Origin: Ichthyophis bannanicus
Taxonomy: Eukaryota > Chordata > Amphibia > Gymnophiona > Ichthyophiidae
Direction: 5' to 3'
Assembly: GCA_033557465.1 (NCBI GenBank)
Contig: CM066031.1
Location: 1,233,033,312 to 1,233,097,311 of the forward strand
Length of the DNA: 64,000 nucleotides
Part shown: piece by piece, positions 21,850 to 32,479 of the stretch
Layout: each line of letters opens with the position of its first letter
Numbering within the stretch: the first letter of the stretch is position 1
Translations under genes and position numbers: made by a program
The notes under the pieces: generated by a model
What the model was told of the DNA's origin: nothing
Database searches by the model: none
What the model saw: the letters and a program-made list of their open reading frames with translations, nothing else

Positions 21850-22505
21850 CTTAAGAAGAGAGTTGAGTGTAGCAAAGAGATGGTGAGGGTCAAAGGAAAG
21901 TGAATTAGTCAGGTGAACATACTACTCTTGCTTGGCAAGAGCTATGGGTGACTGGAATGAGGTTAACATGAATTTGAAATGCAGGAAGTCAGAAAGGTTA
22001 TGGGATTTAAGCCAGAGGTGCTCAGCTGAATGGCACAGGAATGAAGGTAACTAGTTTTAGAGGACAGTCAGGGTTGTTTGCCTAACAGGGTGAGGAACAG
22101 GAGGAGTGAGTACATCTAGAGCAGAGAAGAGCATAGTGTTGTAAGAAGATACGTCCTGATGGAGAGATTATGATGACATAGTGGAGGAAAATGATAGTAA
22201 GACTGTAATGGAGAGTTCTGAAGAATTGACAGAGTGAAGATTCCTAAACATGTTGGTGGAGATTAGGAGAGACTGAGGTGGGGGCAGGGGGATAATGAGT
22301 GAAGGTTAGAAGTTGATGGTCAGATAAGAAAAGGAATGAGGTGGATAAGTTTTAGGGGAAGCAATTGAAAAAGAAAGTGAGGTCAAGGTAGTGGCCATGC
22401 TGGTGAGTAGGGGCAGAAGAGCTCAGCTGGAGTTTGAAAGAGGATGTTAGGGAAAGGAGCTTTAAGGTATAAAGGTCAGCAGAGTCATCAACATGAATGT
22501 TGTCC

Positions 22506-23276
22506 TCAAGGATAAGGGAAGGGGAAGATGCATCCAGAAAGAAGAGAGCCAGGAGTTAAAGTCAGTGAGAGAGGTAGAGATGGGCTTGTCAGGAAGTCAA
22601 TAAATGACTGCCACCTGAAGAAGTAGTAGAGTGAATAGGCAGATGGAGTGAACTTCAAAAGAAGAAAAGGAGAGAAAATGAGGCAACATGAGTGGTTGAA
22701 ATTGGCAGGAGTGAGCAAATAGAAGCCCAACATCACCACCATCATCAGTGGGTTGAGAAGCATGGAAAAATAGGTAGCCTCCATCAGAGAGGGCAGCAAG
22801 AAGATATAATGCATTAGAGATAAAGAGATCTCAAATGAATACAAGCTTATTGGAGACAGAGCATGCATTCTGCAAGGTGCATGAGAAAGGGAGAGAAGAG
22901 GGAAAAAGAAGAGGAATATGAATAATATTTGAGGGATTGCACATGGATCTGCCTTGAGAGTGTGAAATCTAGGGGGTCCAGGGTTAGGATTGATATTTCC
23001 AGATGAAAGAAGGAGGAGGAACAGGAAATAACATGGGAGAGAGGAGACAGCACAACAATGACGAAGGTGAGGTTCTTTTAGAGGGAGTGGAGATGTCTGA
23101 ATGAGAGGGAGAAAGTGGTGAAGCTCTAGAACGGATGATAGGGTAGAAGACAAAATGGCAGGATAGGTGAGGATCGTAAGCAGTGGGTGATAAGGATTAG
23201 AGATCTGAGGATGTTGGCATGAGGGAAACAGATTAGGGAGAGTCAGCGTTAAGAAGAGAAGATGATGTGGGGCCAC
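22506..23276 (-). pseudogene. LINE ORF2 N-terminus with 2A-like motif
   Basis: A Leu/Pro/Ser-rich frame of 256 codons. Residues 92-101 read SGNINPNPGP, close to the 2A consensus D-(V/I)-E-x-N-P-G-P that causes ribosome skipping. A hydrophobic leucine run precedes it. NPGP motifs are known at the start of ORF2 in several APE-type LINEs. The first D is N here and E is P, so activity is doubtful. The rest of the frame is probably out of register with the endonuclease. Confidence 0.55.
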
Positions 23277-23560
23277 AGGACAAGGAGGGGAGGATAGAAG
23301 ATAAACAAAAGGAGATATATAGGGAGGCAGGAGAGGAGTTCTAGAGGGATGCTGTGCATCTGGGAATAATAGTGCTAATGATCCAAAGAGGGCTATATGA
23401 GGCAGCTAAGCCATGGGGTGGGTGGGAGGGAAAGAAAGTCAGATGTTGAGGAGGAAGGATACCAAGTCAGGTGCTCCAGAGAGAAGAGTGAAATTGCAGT
23501 AGCGTGCAGAAAGCTGGACAAGATTACAGCAGGCCAAATATGATTAAGTAATAACAGCAC

Positions 23561-24005
23561 ATGCACACACAAGAATATCTACTAACAATCCTAAAGGTCT
23601 GAACAAGCAGAGTAGAAGGTATGAAAAGGAAAAACCAAAGCTACCACAAAGGCTCAGCAGGGGGCAAGTCCTTCCCCTTCAGGCGCAGAGCAGGGAACAG
23701 AGGCAGGAAAGCCAAACAATATTTAAGATTATAGAATTGAAATTACTGAAAAATAGCAGCTGAGAGATTTTAATATAACACAGACTGAAGGAAAGATGCA
23801 GCTAGGCAAAACAATAGCAGGAAAAATGAGTTAACTAGAGTAGACCTAGAAGTTAAGAGTTTTTAACACAAAGGCAGCCAGAGAACAGGGACACACATAT
23901 AAAAAACACAACAGATAAAAGCAATAAGTAGCAAAGTCTTAAGCAAACAATATATGCAATAACAAAACTGATACCTGTGATAGCAAAACTGATAACTGCT
24001 GCTCT
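23561..24005. other. No gene seen
   Basis: A-rich unassigned sequence with AACAAAACTGATA repeated near 23960-23990. It could be the 5' UTR of the LINE at 19930-23560. Confidence 0.35.
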
Positions 24006-26066
24006 TGATATTTTATTTATTTATTTATTTAACAAACATTTATATACCGCATCTTCCTGAGATCAGTTGCGGTTCACAATAAACAACCAATTAACAAAGC
24101 AGCGTTTGTTTTACATGTAACGTCAAATAACGAAGAATATTATAAGTAAACAACAATGTTAAGCTTGAGCAGAACATAACAGTAAAAACTATATACATTA
24201 TATACAGATACAGTTTTTAGGGCTTTAGCATTGGGGTAGTACAGTTTCAGCTGGGATGCGATGTCTGTTTAGATCGTGGTCAACTAAGGTCAATACTGGT
24301 TAGCCTTTATCCAAATCAAGTGAAGGATGATCTATATTGTTGTAATGTAAGGTGAATTGATAGGTTTTCAATTTTTTACGAAACTCAATGATCTCAGTTA
24401 TCGTTCTTAGGTCGTCAGGGAGGGAGTTCCAGATTGTTGGGGCTGCGTGTGAGAACGCTCTGTTGTTTGTTAATTTGTTTGCTTTTATGAAGTCTATGGG
24501 AAATTTTAGTTTGTTTAATTGACCTTTCCGTTGGGTAGCTTTTGCATGTTCTTTACTGATTAAATTACTTAGCGTGACTGGGGCCAAATCATTTAGCGAT
24601 TTAAATGAAGTTATTAAAGTTTTATATACTATCCTGCTTTGAATTGGGAGCCAGTGAAGGGATGCAAGTATTGGGGTTATATGTTGATGTGAGTGTGCTT
24701 TCGTTATTATCCTAGCTGCAGCATTTTGTGCAAGTTGAATTCTTTTAATGTTTTGTTTTGTTGTGCCTAATAACATTAGATTAGCAAAGTCAAAATGTGG
24801 TGTTATGGTAGCTTGAATTATGCTGATAAAATCTTGTATGTATACCAGAGGTCTTAGTTGTTTAAGGATTTTAAGTTTAAAGTAAATTTTCTTTGTAGTA
24901 TTTCTAATATGGGTATCCATTGTCAGTTGTTTATCTAGGATTACTCCTAGGTATCTTACTTCATTCTTTATTTTAATTTCTTGGTTTTGAAGTGTTATGT
25001 GTGTTGGGGGATTATATGATTGATTTTTGGTGACAATTAGCACTTCAGTTTTTGAATGATTAATTTGGAAGTTATGGGCGTTTAACCAGGATGTGATTTC
25101 ATTGAAACAATCGGATAGGAGCTGTATCGGTAAGTGAGGGATAGTAAACGGTATGTACATCATAATATCGTCTGCATATAGGTGATAGAGTACACCAAAT
25201 TTTTTAAAGATATTGCAGACTGGTTTTATGTATATATTAAATAGGAGTGCTGAAAGCGCAGAACCTTGTGGTAATCCTGTTTCTAGTTTGTATGAGGCGG
25301 ACGTTTGATTGCCAATTCTTACATTTTGAGATCTGTTATTTAGATAAGAGGTGAACCATTTGTGAACTGTGGCATTTATTCCTATTTGTCTCAGATTGTT
25401 AAGCATAATAGTATGGTGAACGCTATCAAAAGCTGCTGATATATCAATAAATAAGAGGATGAAGGCTTGTTTGTGGTTATCGATTCCTCTTAATAGGGCA
25501 TCGGTTAAAACTGTAAGAAGTGTTTCCACTCCGTGTCTGGGATGAAATCCATATTGCTGATCGTCAAGTGGGTAGGATGAGTCTAGGTACTCTTGTGTTT
25601 GTATTTGTACAGTTTTTTCAATTATTTTTGCTAGGAATGGTATACTTGAAATGGGTCTGTAAGATTTTGGTGAGGTTTTGTCAAGTGAACCATTTTTAAG
25701 AATTGGGCGGATTTGTACCTGTTTTAGTGTTGGGGGGAGGTAACCTTGGAGAAGTGAGAGATTGACAATGGGGAGTAAGAAGGAGAGAAGGAATGGGAGC
25801 GTGTTTTTTATCCAGATTACTGGGCAAGGATCAAGATCAGAGGTTGTGGTGTTGAGGTTGAGAATAATATTTTTTAATGATACTTTGGATATTGGATGAA
25901 ATTCTGACCATTCATCAGTCAGATGAAGAGATTTGAAGATGGATACTGGGGTCTTAAGTGTTTGTTTTGTTTTGTCCTGGTAGTAGTTAGCTAAAGTTTG
26001 AGATATTGACACTGCTGTCCTTGATAACAAATCATCTGAGTTCTTACATGGAAAGTTGCCTGCCAC
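24006..26066 (-). mobile_element. L2-type LINE, 5'-truncated, unbroken RT frame
   Basis: 3' part of a LINE ending on the minus strand in GCGGTATATAAATG then (TAAA)n at 24010-24030. The 3' UTR is about 270 nt and one long RT frame precedes it. No endonuclease domain lies upstream; homology stops near 26066, consistent with 5' truncation during target-primed reverse transcription. Confidence 0.85.
24300..26066 (-). CDS. LINE reverse transcriptase, 588 codons open
   Basis: C-terminal two-thirds of an L2/CR1-type ORF2. Residues 20-32 are linker-like (SQTLANYYQDKTK), 131-147 hold SYRPISSIPFLAK, 206-216 FIDISAAFDSV (catalytic D208), 265-280 LPQGSALSALLFNIYI and 297-300 YADD (D299, D300). About 365-385 reads EVRYLGVILDKQL, and the end carries LHWLPIQSRI and FSHAAPTIWNSLPDDLR typical of the family tail. 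The frame has no stop or shift, unusual among the decayed copies nearby, so this is a comparatively recent insertion. The ATG used is internal to the original gene; the endonuclease that should precede it is missing, so it is not autonomous. Confidence 0.85.
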   Translation of the reverse strand: MAGNFPCKNSDDLLSRTAVSISQTLANYYQDKTKQTLKTPVSIFKSLHLTDEWSEFHPISKVSLKNIILNLNTTTSDLDPCPVIWIKNTLPFLLSFLLPIVNLSLLQGYLPPTLKQVQIRPILKNGSLDKTSPKSYRPISSIPFLAKIIEKTVQIQTQEYLDSSYPLDDQQYGFHPRHGVETLLTVLTDALLRGIDNHKQAFILLFIDISAAFDSVHHTIMLNNLRQIGINATVHKWFTSYLNNRSQNVRIGNQTSASYKLETGLPQGSALSALLFNIYIKPVCNIFKKFGVLYHLYADDIMMYIPFTIPHLPIQLLSDCFNEITSWLNAHNFQINHSKTEVLIVTKNQSYNPPTHITLQNQEIKIKNEVRYLGVILDKQLTMDTHIRNTTKKIYFKLKILKQLRPLVYIQDFISIIQATITPHFDFANLMLLGTTKQNIKRIQLAQNAAARIITKAHSHQHITPILASLHWLPIQSRIVYKTLITSFKSLNDLAPVTLSNLISKEHAKATQRKGQLNKLKFPIDFIKANKLTNNRAFSHAAPTIWNSLPDDLRTITEIIEFRKKLKTYQFTLHYNNIDHPSLDLDKG

Positions 26067-26552
26067 CTACCCTTAGACAACAATGGTCATTAAGGTTGCA
26101 TCACATCGTTACCATTACACATTGCTTTTCTGGACAATAACACTTTTCAAGATCTCACCATTCAGTCTGTTTTTCAAACAACTACTAGATCAACTGGAAA
26201 TCTGCATTGATGACCTACTGAAAAATTTGGATTGTTCAAGCTTGTGGCTAAGTAGATCATTCTAAGAATATACACCCTGATCCTTAATCATAAATCCTTC
26301 TTAAAAATATGATGAACTGTTTGATAAATTGAATGGAAACCACAGTAAGATATATGCTGACTGTAACTATAGTGGCTCAGGATATTTTCATATTCTAGTC
26401 CAAATATACCATCAAATAAAGAAGGAACTTATTGGAATGGCTAGATATTGAAGAAAAAATAAAAGGCCCCACTCTATAGGTTTCATCTATAGCAGAACCA
26501 GATTCTATTTGCCTCTTCTGGATATGTGCTGACCAAATCAAGTCATTCTATT
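26067..26552. other. No gene seen
   Basis: A/T-rich unassigned sequence between LINE fragments; only short frames. Confidence 0.4.
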
Positions 26553-26655
26553 TAATTAATTAATTAATTAATTAAGTTGTATTTATATACCACCTTTCTC
26601 TGTGTCAAGGCAGTTTACATGGAACAAAAAGTAACTTACATTGATACAGTGGTAT
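26553..26655 (-). mobile_element. L2-type LINE 3' tail
   Basis: (TTAA)n at 26552-26574 followed by GTATTTATATACCACCTTTC and CAGTTTACAT, the complement of the usual L2-like 3' end. Severely 5'-truncated. Confidence 0.65.
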
Positions 26656-26689
26656 CAAACTATGGCAGATATACTCATTGGAGGTCATT

Positions 26690-27050
26690 TTAAGAGGCTT
26701 AGTCATGATTTAGAATGCCTAAAGATGTGTACATCGAAATCATGGAGACGTCTCTGAAGCCATTCCACAAATGACATATAAAGAGGTCTCCAGTGCAGGG
26801 AAATCCAAGTAGGGAGGTGCAATGGATGTACACATCTCCATTTCGTTTCAGGAATGACAGGGACATCTGCAGGCATGTCCATGTTTAAACCTGCTGCAAG
26901 CATGAATAGGTATCAAAAGTGCTTGTTTTGGCCTTAAAACATCCAGAGAGTGTAGAAAAGATGGAGAGTTAAGTGACTAGTCTAAGATTACAAAGACCAA
27001 CATTGGGATTTAAGCCCTGGCCACTGTGCTTTTTAACCCACTACTTTGGA
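26690..27050. repeat. Interspersed repeat related to 9480-10060
   Basis: Shares GTGCTTGTTTTGGCC and CATCCAGAG-GTGTA with the copy near 9720-9755. Its end (26970-27050) holds a minus-strand SINE-like head with complement of a box B near 27005-27020. A further piece resumes at 27310-27490 after the SINE at 27055-27305. Confidence 0.5.
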
Positions 27051-27054
27051 GGAG

Positions 27055-27305
27055 TGGAGGAGTGGCCTAGTGGTTGGGGCAAGGTGCTTCAGGCCAGAAG
27101 GTTGGGGGTTCAAATCCCACTAGAGGACAGCAACCTTGGGCCAGAAGGGTCTTGGGGAAGCCACTTAACCCTCCACAGCCCATGTTCCCTGTAAAATAGT
27201 TATCTCCAAGTTATAATGCCCTGTTCAATGTAATTTCAGTTTGTTCAATGTAAACCACACTGATGCAGAATAGCACAGTATATAAGAGAATGTAAATAAT
27301 AACCT
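27055..27305 (+). mobile_element. CORE-type SINE with tRNA head and L2-like tail
   Basis: tRNA-like head GTGGCCTAGTGGTTGGGG (box A, 27061-27078) and GGGGGTTCAAATCCCAC (box B, 27103-27119). The body contains GCCACTTAACCCTCC and CCTGTAAAATAG, the tail GTAAACCACACTGATG and GTATATAAGAGAATGTAAATAA. The tail matches the 3' ends of the L2-type LINEs here, which suggests L2 proteins mobilise it. Not a functional tRNA. Confidence 0.75.
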
Positions 27306-27964
27306 TCATACTATTAGACATCCATGTTCTGAGATGCTATTCTGGGGCCATCTCTATAGACATTCATATCAGGCATATCCATGTTTCTGAAATCATGCCC
27401 GCTTTTTTTTCAGACGTTCTGGCTTTGATGTCCCAGATTGCATTTGGACGTCGCATTGTAAATGTGCCTTATTATGGACATCCTGAAACCCAGACTGTTT
27501 GGGTGTGTTCCAAGGACTGGGTGACAACAGCTGTTCTAGTTTGTGGTGCTACTTGACACCAATCAAATCAAATCACCAAAGGCTGTACTCTGAGCCTTAG
27601 ATGACTACTTATCTTTCAATAATGACCAATGCAATTTTCTTTGAACCACACTCAAATTCTTTGATCATATCTTTCTCAGAAGATGCCATTAAGCCAGATC
27701 AATCTGAAATTGAAGCTTTAATGAAGCACCTCTAACTCAAAATACAGACAATATAAATTGTTCTTATGAGTTACTGTGCTCAGGTTTTTCAATATTTTAT
27801 AATCATGAGTGTTGTATTGAGAAAACTAACAATTGACAACATATTTTTGAAATCGAAACCACATCATAATAAATAGTTACTGCAATTAATGCAGCTATTG
27901 CATTAACCACTAACATGCCATTCTTCTGCCCTAATTAAATACCTTATCTCCTTTGCCAGTCTTA

Positions 27965-28092
27965 GGGGTATGTTTACTAAACCGGGCTAACGGTTAACCC
28001 GGGATATCTGCAACTGGGTCCCATTGAATAATATGGGATTTAGTGGCAGATAGCCCGGGTTAACCGTTAGCCCGGTTTAGTAAACATACCCC
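27965..28092. mobile_element. Palindromic MITE, Harbinger-like
   Basis: About 45-bp terminal inverted repeats: GGGGTATGTTTACTAAACC at the left, its inverse ending GTAAACATACCCC at the right, both continuing through GGGCTAACGGTTAACCCGGG. The centre is GTCCCATTGAATAATATGGGA. Flanks give TTA on both sides, the 3-bp target size of PIF/Harbinger. No coding capacity. Confidence 0.85.
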
Positions 28093-28094
28093 TT

Positions 28095-28669
28095 AGTTTA
28101 TCTGAAGTGGAGCAGCATTTGCAGTTTGGTGAGGTTGTGGACACTCATCTATATCTCTTTGGGATGCCAGTCATCAATCCTCAGGATCTCATTACATATT
28201 TTTTCCTTTTTGAGCTCCACCAAATTTTCAGAAGTATGCAGTTTATTATCATAGGTGACCAATAAACTGAAAATAACACATAAATAAATACTTCCATCCT
28301 GAAAACTATCTCAGGGAATTTATATTGTTACTCCTGCTGTTTATCACGCCAATGTTTTTGGGTCAATTTTCACATGTATGGCCAAATTTTTGAAAATTTG
28401 TTAATAAATATAAGGACCTCCTAAATCTCACCACTGGATTTACTCAGTCTGGGTAAAGGTCTGCATGACAGGTTATAGGGGTTAATTAAGAAGCCCTATT
28501 CATAATTTGCACATGTGAAAATGACCACCCCACATGTGCAAATCACATCCACATCCAAATAGCCATTTTAGAAAGCTCTGAGTTTACACATGGAGGAGGG
28601 GGTATTGGGAAGGCATGTTGGGGGTGTGGTTTGAATGTGGCAGAAATATACACATGTACTCCAATTTCA
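28095..28669. other. No gene seen
   Basis: A/T-rich unassigned sequence. Confidence 0.4.
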
Positions 28670-30660
28670 TATAGGAGTTGCACGTGCACAGCATGCATTC
28701 CAATTCTCTCACGAAGAACCCCATCGCAAAACACACCAATAATCAACACAAACCACACCAAATGGCACAACACTTACAAAATAAAACTAGTAATGCAACC
28801 TCCAGTAAACCCGAAATCTGTCAACAGAACAACCAAACCGACATGAATATCCACTGGATATTTGAGCTCGCCGGTACTGAACAGCTTGACAGTATAATAT
28901 TAGCCCTGAATGCCACCAGCTCCCCTCTGGACCCCTGCCCAGTGACATGGGTCAAACTAGCAAGAACACACCTCATGCCTTTCATCTGCAGCATGATCAA
29001 TGGCTCACTAAAACAAGGAAGCCTACCGCCAGAACTCAAGCAATCCTCCATATGTCCCATCCTCAAGAAGGCCAGCTTGGATCCATCCTGCCTATCATCC
29101 TACACCAATATCCAGTATACCTTTCATAGCAAAGATCATTGAAAAGGCTATTAAATCTCAGTTGCAAAACCACATGGATAAATATGCACCTCTAGACCCA
29201 CAGCAACATGGGTTTTGACCATACCACAGTGTGGAAACTCTCTTCGCCTACCTCATCGACACACTAATAAAGAAAAAAAATGCAAGGATGTACATCCTTA
29301 TTCCTTGACTTTTCCACTGCATTTGACTCAGTCTCTCACCAGTTCTTTTTTAACAGACTTCACCAAGTTGGTCTCCAGGCTACCGCATTAAAATGGTTTC
29401 ACTCCTACCTTTCTGACAGGCTTCAATGTATAAAACAGGGCCCATCAATTCCCAACCCTTCCCAGTCAGGCAAGGCATACCACAAGGATCAGCCCTATCT
29501 TCAGTTCTCTTTAACCTCTATATACAACCAATATGTGTGGTAACTAAAAGCTTTGACATCCAATGCTTATTGTATGCAGATGACATAATGCTATTCACGA
29601 CTTTCAACACAAAATCCCCTGATTAACAAAGTTTAATATCCGTTTCACTGCAATCTCCAAATGGCTACAGACACACAAGCTCAATATAAATCATAACAAA
29701 ACAGAAATCCTACATGTCACAAAGGACCAGACCTTCAACCCACCAGCAACAATCACCATGGACAACATTCAAATCACAGTCAAAAGCGAGATAAACTACC
29801 TTGGAGTAACACTGGATCAACAACTTAATTTCCTCGCACACATAAATCGCACCACCAGAGCAATATACTATAAGTTACGGACCATAGGACATCTACGACG
29901 ACTCCTATCTCCTCCAGACTTCTGCACATTCTGCAAAGCTTTATTAACACCCATGCTGGCTACTGTAACACAATATATCAGGGTATCTCTAAGAGCTCAC
30001 TATATCCATTACAGTAAACCCAAAACACAACAGCAAGACTGATCCTGGGGCAATCTTGCCAATCCCACATCACCCCCCCCCCCCCAAGAAATTGCACTGG
30101 TTACCCATAGCACAAAGAATCACATCTAAAGCCATAATTAACACACACAAGATCATCAACAATTTCTCAGCTGTCATCCCCGAATCACTACTAACAACGT
30201 GCAGCTCTGGTAGACACTGACAACAGAGCAACATAATTACACACTAGTCTTACCAAAAGAAAGAACAAAGAGCAGTCAGAGGGCTAACAACAGAACTTTC
30301 TTGTTGTATGCCCCAACACTGTGGAACTCTCTCCCACCGCAATTAAGAGCCATACAACATCTTGAACCCTTCTGCAAAAGCCTGAAGACTTTTCTATTCA
30401 TCAAATACTATGGACCGAACCCAACCTTTGAATAGCTCACACGTAACTGCTTTTCCCACCACTCTCCCATCTGTTGCTAATAGCAACCCATCATGTATAA
30501 AGTTAACTAGCCCTATTAAGATTTGTTAAAATAGGTTCATCTCTGTTCAATGTAATGTGCGGCATTGGTTTCAGTACTATTTGTTCCTGCACTGTGTTCC
30601 ATGTATACTGTTTTGATTTGTAGAAAAACAGTATAGAAAACTTGTTAAATAAATAAATGT
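28670..30660 (+). mobile_element. L2-type LINE, decayed plus-strand copy
   Basis: Same family group as 24006-26066 but in the opposite orientation and heavily mutated. Ends ACAGTATAGAAAACTTGTTAAATAAATAAATG at about 30658. A C-run of twelve lies at 30070-30082. RT pieces occupy three frames. Confidence 0.8.
28700..30450 (+). pseudogene. L2-type reverse transcriptase, broken
   Basis: Pieces in order: 28678-29142 (LDPCPVTWVK, SLKQGSLPPELKQ), 29280-29543 (FLDFSTAFDSVSHQ, palm A), 29426-29626 (GIPQGSALSSVLFNLYIQP and LYADDIMLF, motifs B and C), 29758-30042 (SEINYLGVTLDQQL), then CATTGGTTACCC- and GGAACTCTCTCCCA-type C-terminal sequence to about 30430. At least four frameshifts or stops (for example near 29142, 29216, 29480-29540, 29624). 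Catalytic aspartates are kept in the fragments but no product is possible. Confidence 0.85.
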
Positions 30661-31429
30661 CTGTATTTATACCTGCTCACAGGAATGTTTAGGTTTTTAA
30701 AAAATGCTTATTTCATCTAGCCCTTTACAGGAGGGCTTAAAAGACATGTACCTTAATTTCCAATATTTATTTCCCTCTCCATGTATAAAAGTCCGCCCGA
30801 TGTTAAGAGAGTGCATACTTGTACACGACCCAATGGTAAGCATGTTCAGGACAGAACATGGACAGAGCCATGAAGTACACTTGCAGGTTATAAAATACTC
30901 ATCTGCATGCATGCTTTAGCCATGCCCACTTACATCAGCTCCTGAGCTTGTGTAAATATGTCTTTATAAAATAGCCCAAACATAGGTGCTTACTTAGCCT
31001 TCCAACCTACGTGGCCTGTTATGAAATTACTCTCCATATGCATATTGAGTGGGCAATTTTATAAAAGCTTATTTCTGCACATACAACACTGATTTAGCCA
31101 CCAAATTGCTTTTGGAAATTACCCTCTATCTGTCTCATCACCTGCTACTGCAGTAATCACACCCCTCTTCAATAGCAGAAGATTATGTGCACTGTGTCAC
31201 ATTCAGTGAAACTCTTCAGTCCAAAATGCTTTTCCAAATATAGAAGGCTTCAAAAGCAGACACAGTCCTCACACTAATATGACACTGCGTGAGGACTAGA
31301 GAGGGCAGACTTCATTTCCTGCATTGAATTAGGAGGACCATCAAGACTGTCTCATACTCAGAAGCACAGAGCACTTCTGACTCTGAATAACACCTCCATT
31401 GTACCATGCCTTTAAATCAATAGTAGTCT
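30661..31429. other. No gene seen
   Basis: Unassigned sequence without repeat boundaries I can place. Confidence 0.4.
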
Positions 31430-31640
31430 AGTTAGCTGTAGAAGTCTTGGAGCCAGGGAGAGACAGCAGAGCAAGAAAGTGAAGGATATACTGTGATTAG
31501 TTCATCACTGGGCAAACTAAAGTTATTAATAAATGAAGTTATAATATGGAAGAGTCTGCTGTAGGATCTGAAGCTGCCAAAAAAACCCTCAAATGGTATT
31601 ACAATATTTGCACCTAGAGTTTGTGAAGTGCCCCACCGCT
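31430..31640. repeat. Unclassified repeat, copy 2
   Basis: Diverged copy of 17180-17400 in the same orientation: shared AGCAGAGCAAGAA, CTAAAGTTATTAATAAAT and GGATCTGAAGCTG. Confidence 0.5.
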
Positions 31641-31944
31641 TTAGCATGGTTAACACTTGTTATTTTACTGCAGGTTCTGTGTTATGCAATGGAACCTGGT
31701 ATCAATAACCTGCATCAATAGCGTTAATGCAGAACATGTTAGTAGCTCTGTCTAGTTATTCCATTCGGTAAGGAGACAGTAATTCAAGATGCAGGTTAGC
31801 ATAAATGGTGAGGGCTCAGTTCTCAATCTATCCTGGTACATGAGGTAGACTCTTGGGCACTGTTTGTCTGGATGTGGCTGATATTTGCTTGTACATTGCA
31901 TTTGTGGTATTTAGCTCACTCCTTTCCAGTAGTAACTCAAGTGA

Positions 31945-32130
31945 AGTTACAGTCAGGTGCAGTAGATATTTCCCTGCTCCCAGATGGTTTACAAAGTTTC
32001 TACCTGAGGCAATTGGGAGTTAAGTGACTTGTTCAAAGCCACAAGGAGCGGCAGTGGGATTTGAATGCTGGTCACTGTGGCCATGAAGCTACTGCTCGAA
32101 CCACTAGGCTTCTCCTCCACTCAATATTAA
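31945..32130 (-). mobile_element. CORE-type SINE with tRNA head
   Basis: Minus strand: head AAGCCTAGTGGTTCGAGC (complement near 32092-32110) and box-B-like CATTCAAATCCC (near 32057-32069). The body CAAGTCACTTAACTCCC and ATTGCCTCAGGTAG agrees with the SINEs at 27055 and 17067. An A-run at 32147-32165 lies just outside. Confidence 0.75.
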
Positions 32131-32406
32131 ATAAACAAACAAAAGTAAAAAAAAAAAAAAAAAAACAGATAAGTCAATATCTTTGTTTAAAACACTCTGT
32201 CTGTATTAAGATGATGTGTCCATTGCTGTTCCCACTGCAGTGTGAAGACTGGTTTTGCATAGGGCATCTAGGTAGTATTTGGGCTGAATTGCAGTGCCTT
32301 TTGTAAAATAATTTAAAGAAACTAGGAAATACATATGAGCGGAATGGTGCCATATCCAGCAGGATCAGCAATTGCAGCAAGCGACTCATGAAAAGAGCAG
32401 CATCGC

Positions 32407-32475
32407 ATATTTATTTATTCGCATTGCATGATATACCGCCCTTGCCGAAGCGTTCTGAACATGTAAATGTCTTAC
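32407..32475 (-). mobile_element. L2-type LINE 3' tail
   Basis: TTTATTTATTCGC then GATATACCGCCCTTG, the complement of the (TAAA)n and GCGGTATAT 3' signature. Confidence 0.6.
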
Positions 32476-32479
32476 ATAC

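Larger units (their letters stand above)
19930..23560 (-). mobile_element. CR1/L2/Rex1-group LINE, decayed
   Basis: Minus-strand non-LTR retrotransposon. In order it holds a proline-rich ORF start with a 2A-like motif (22974-23003), endonuclease-region remnants, a linker, an RT core and a C-terminal region. A 3' UTR ends in AGCACTATACAAATGATAA followed by (TAG)n (plus strand near 19950-19985). The jockey-superfamily assignment comes from the RT motifs; the exact clade is uncertain. The 5' end near 23560 is approximate. Confidence 0.75.

Noticed and set aside
24006..26066. An apparent TSD using CTTGATA near both ends
   Set aside because: The match is short and does not abut the 5' breakpoint, so I do not count it as evidence.
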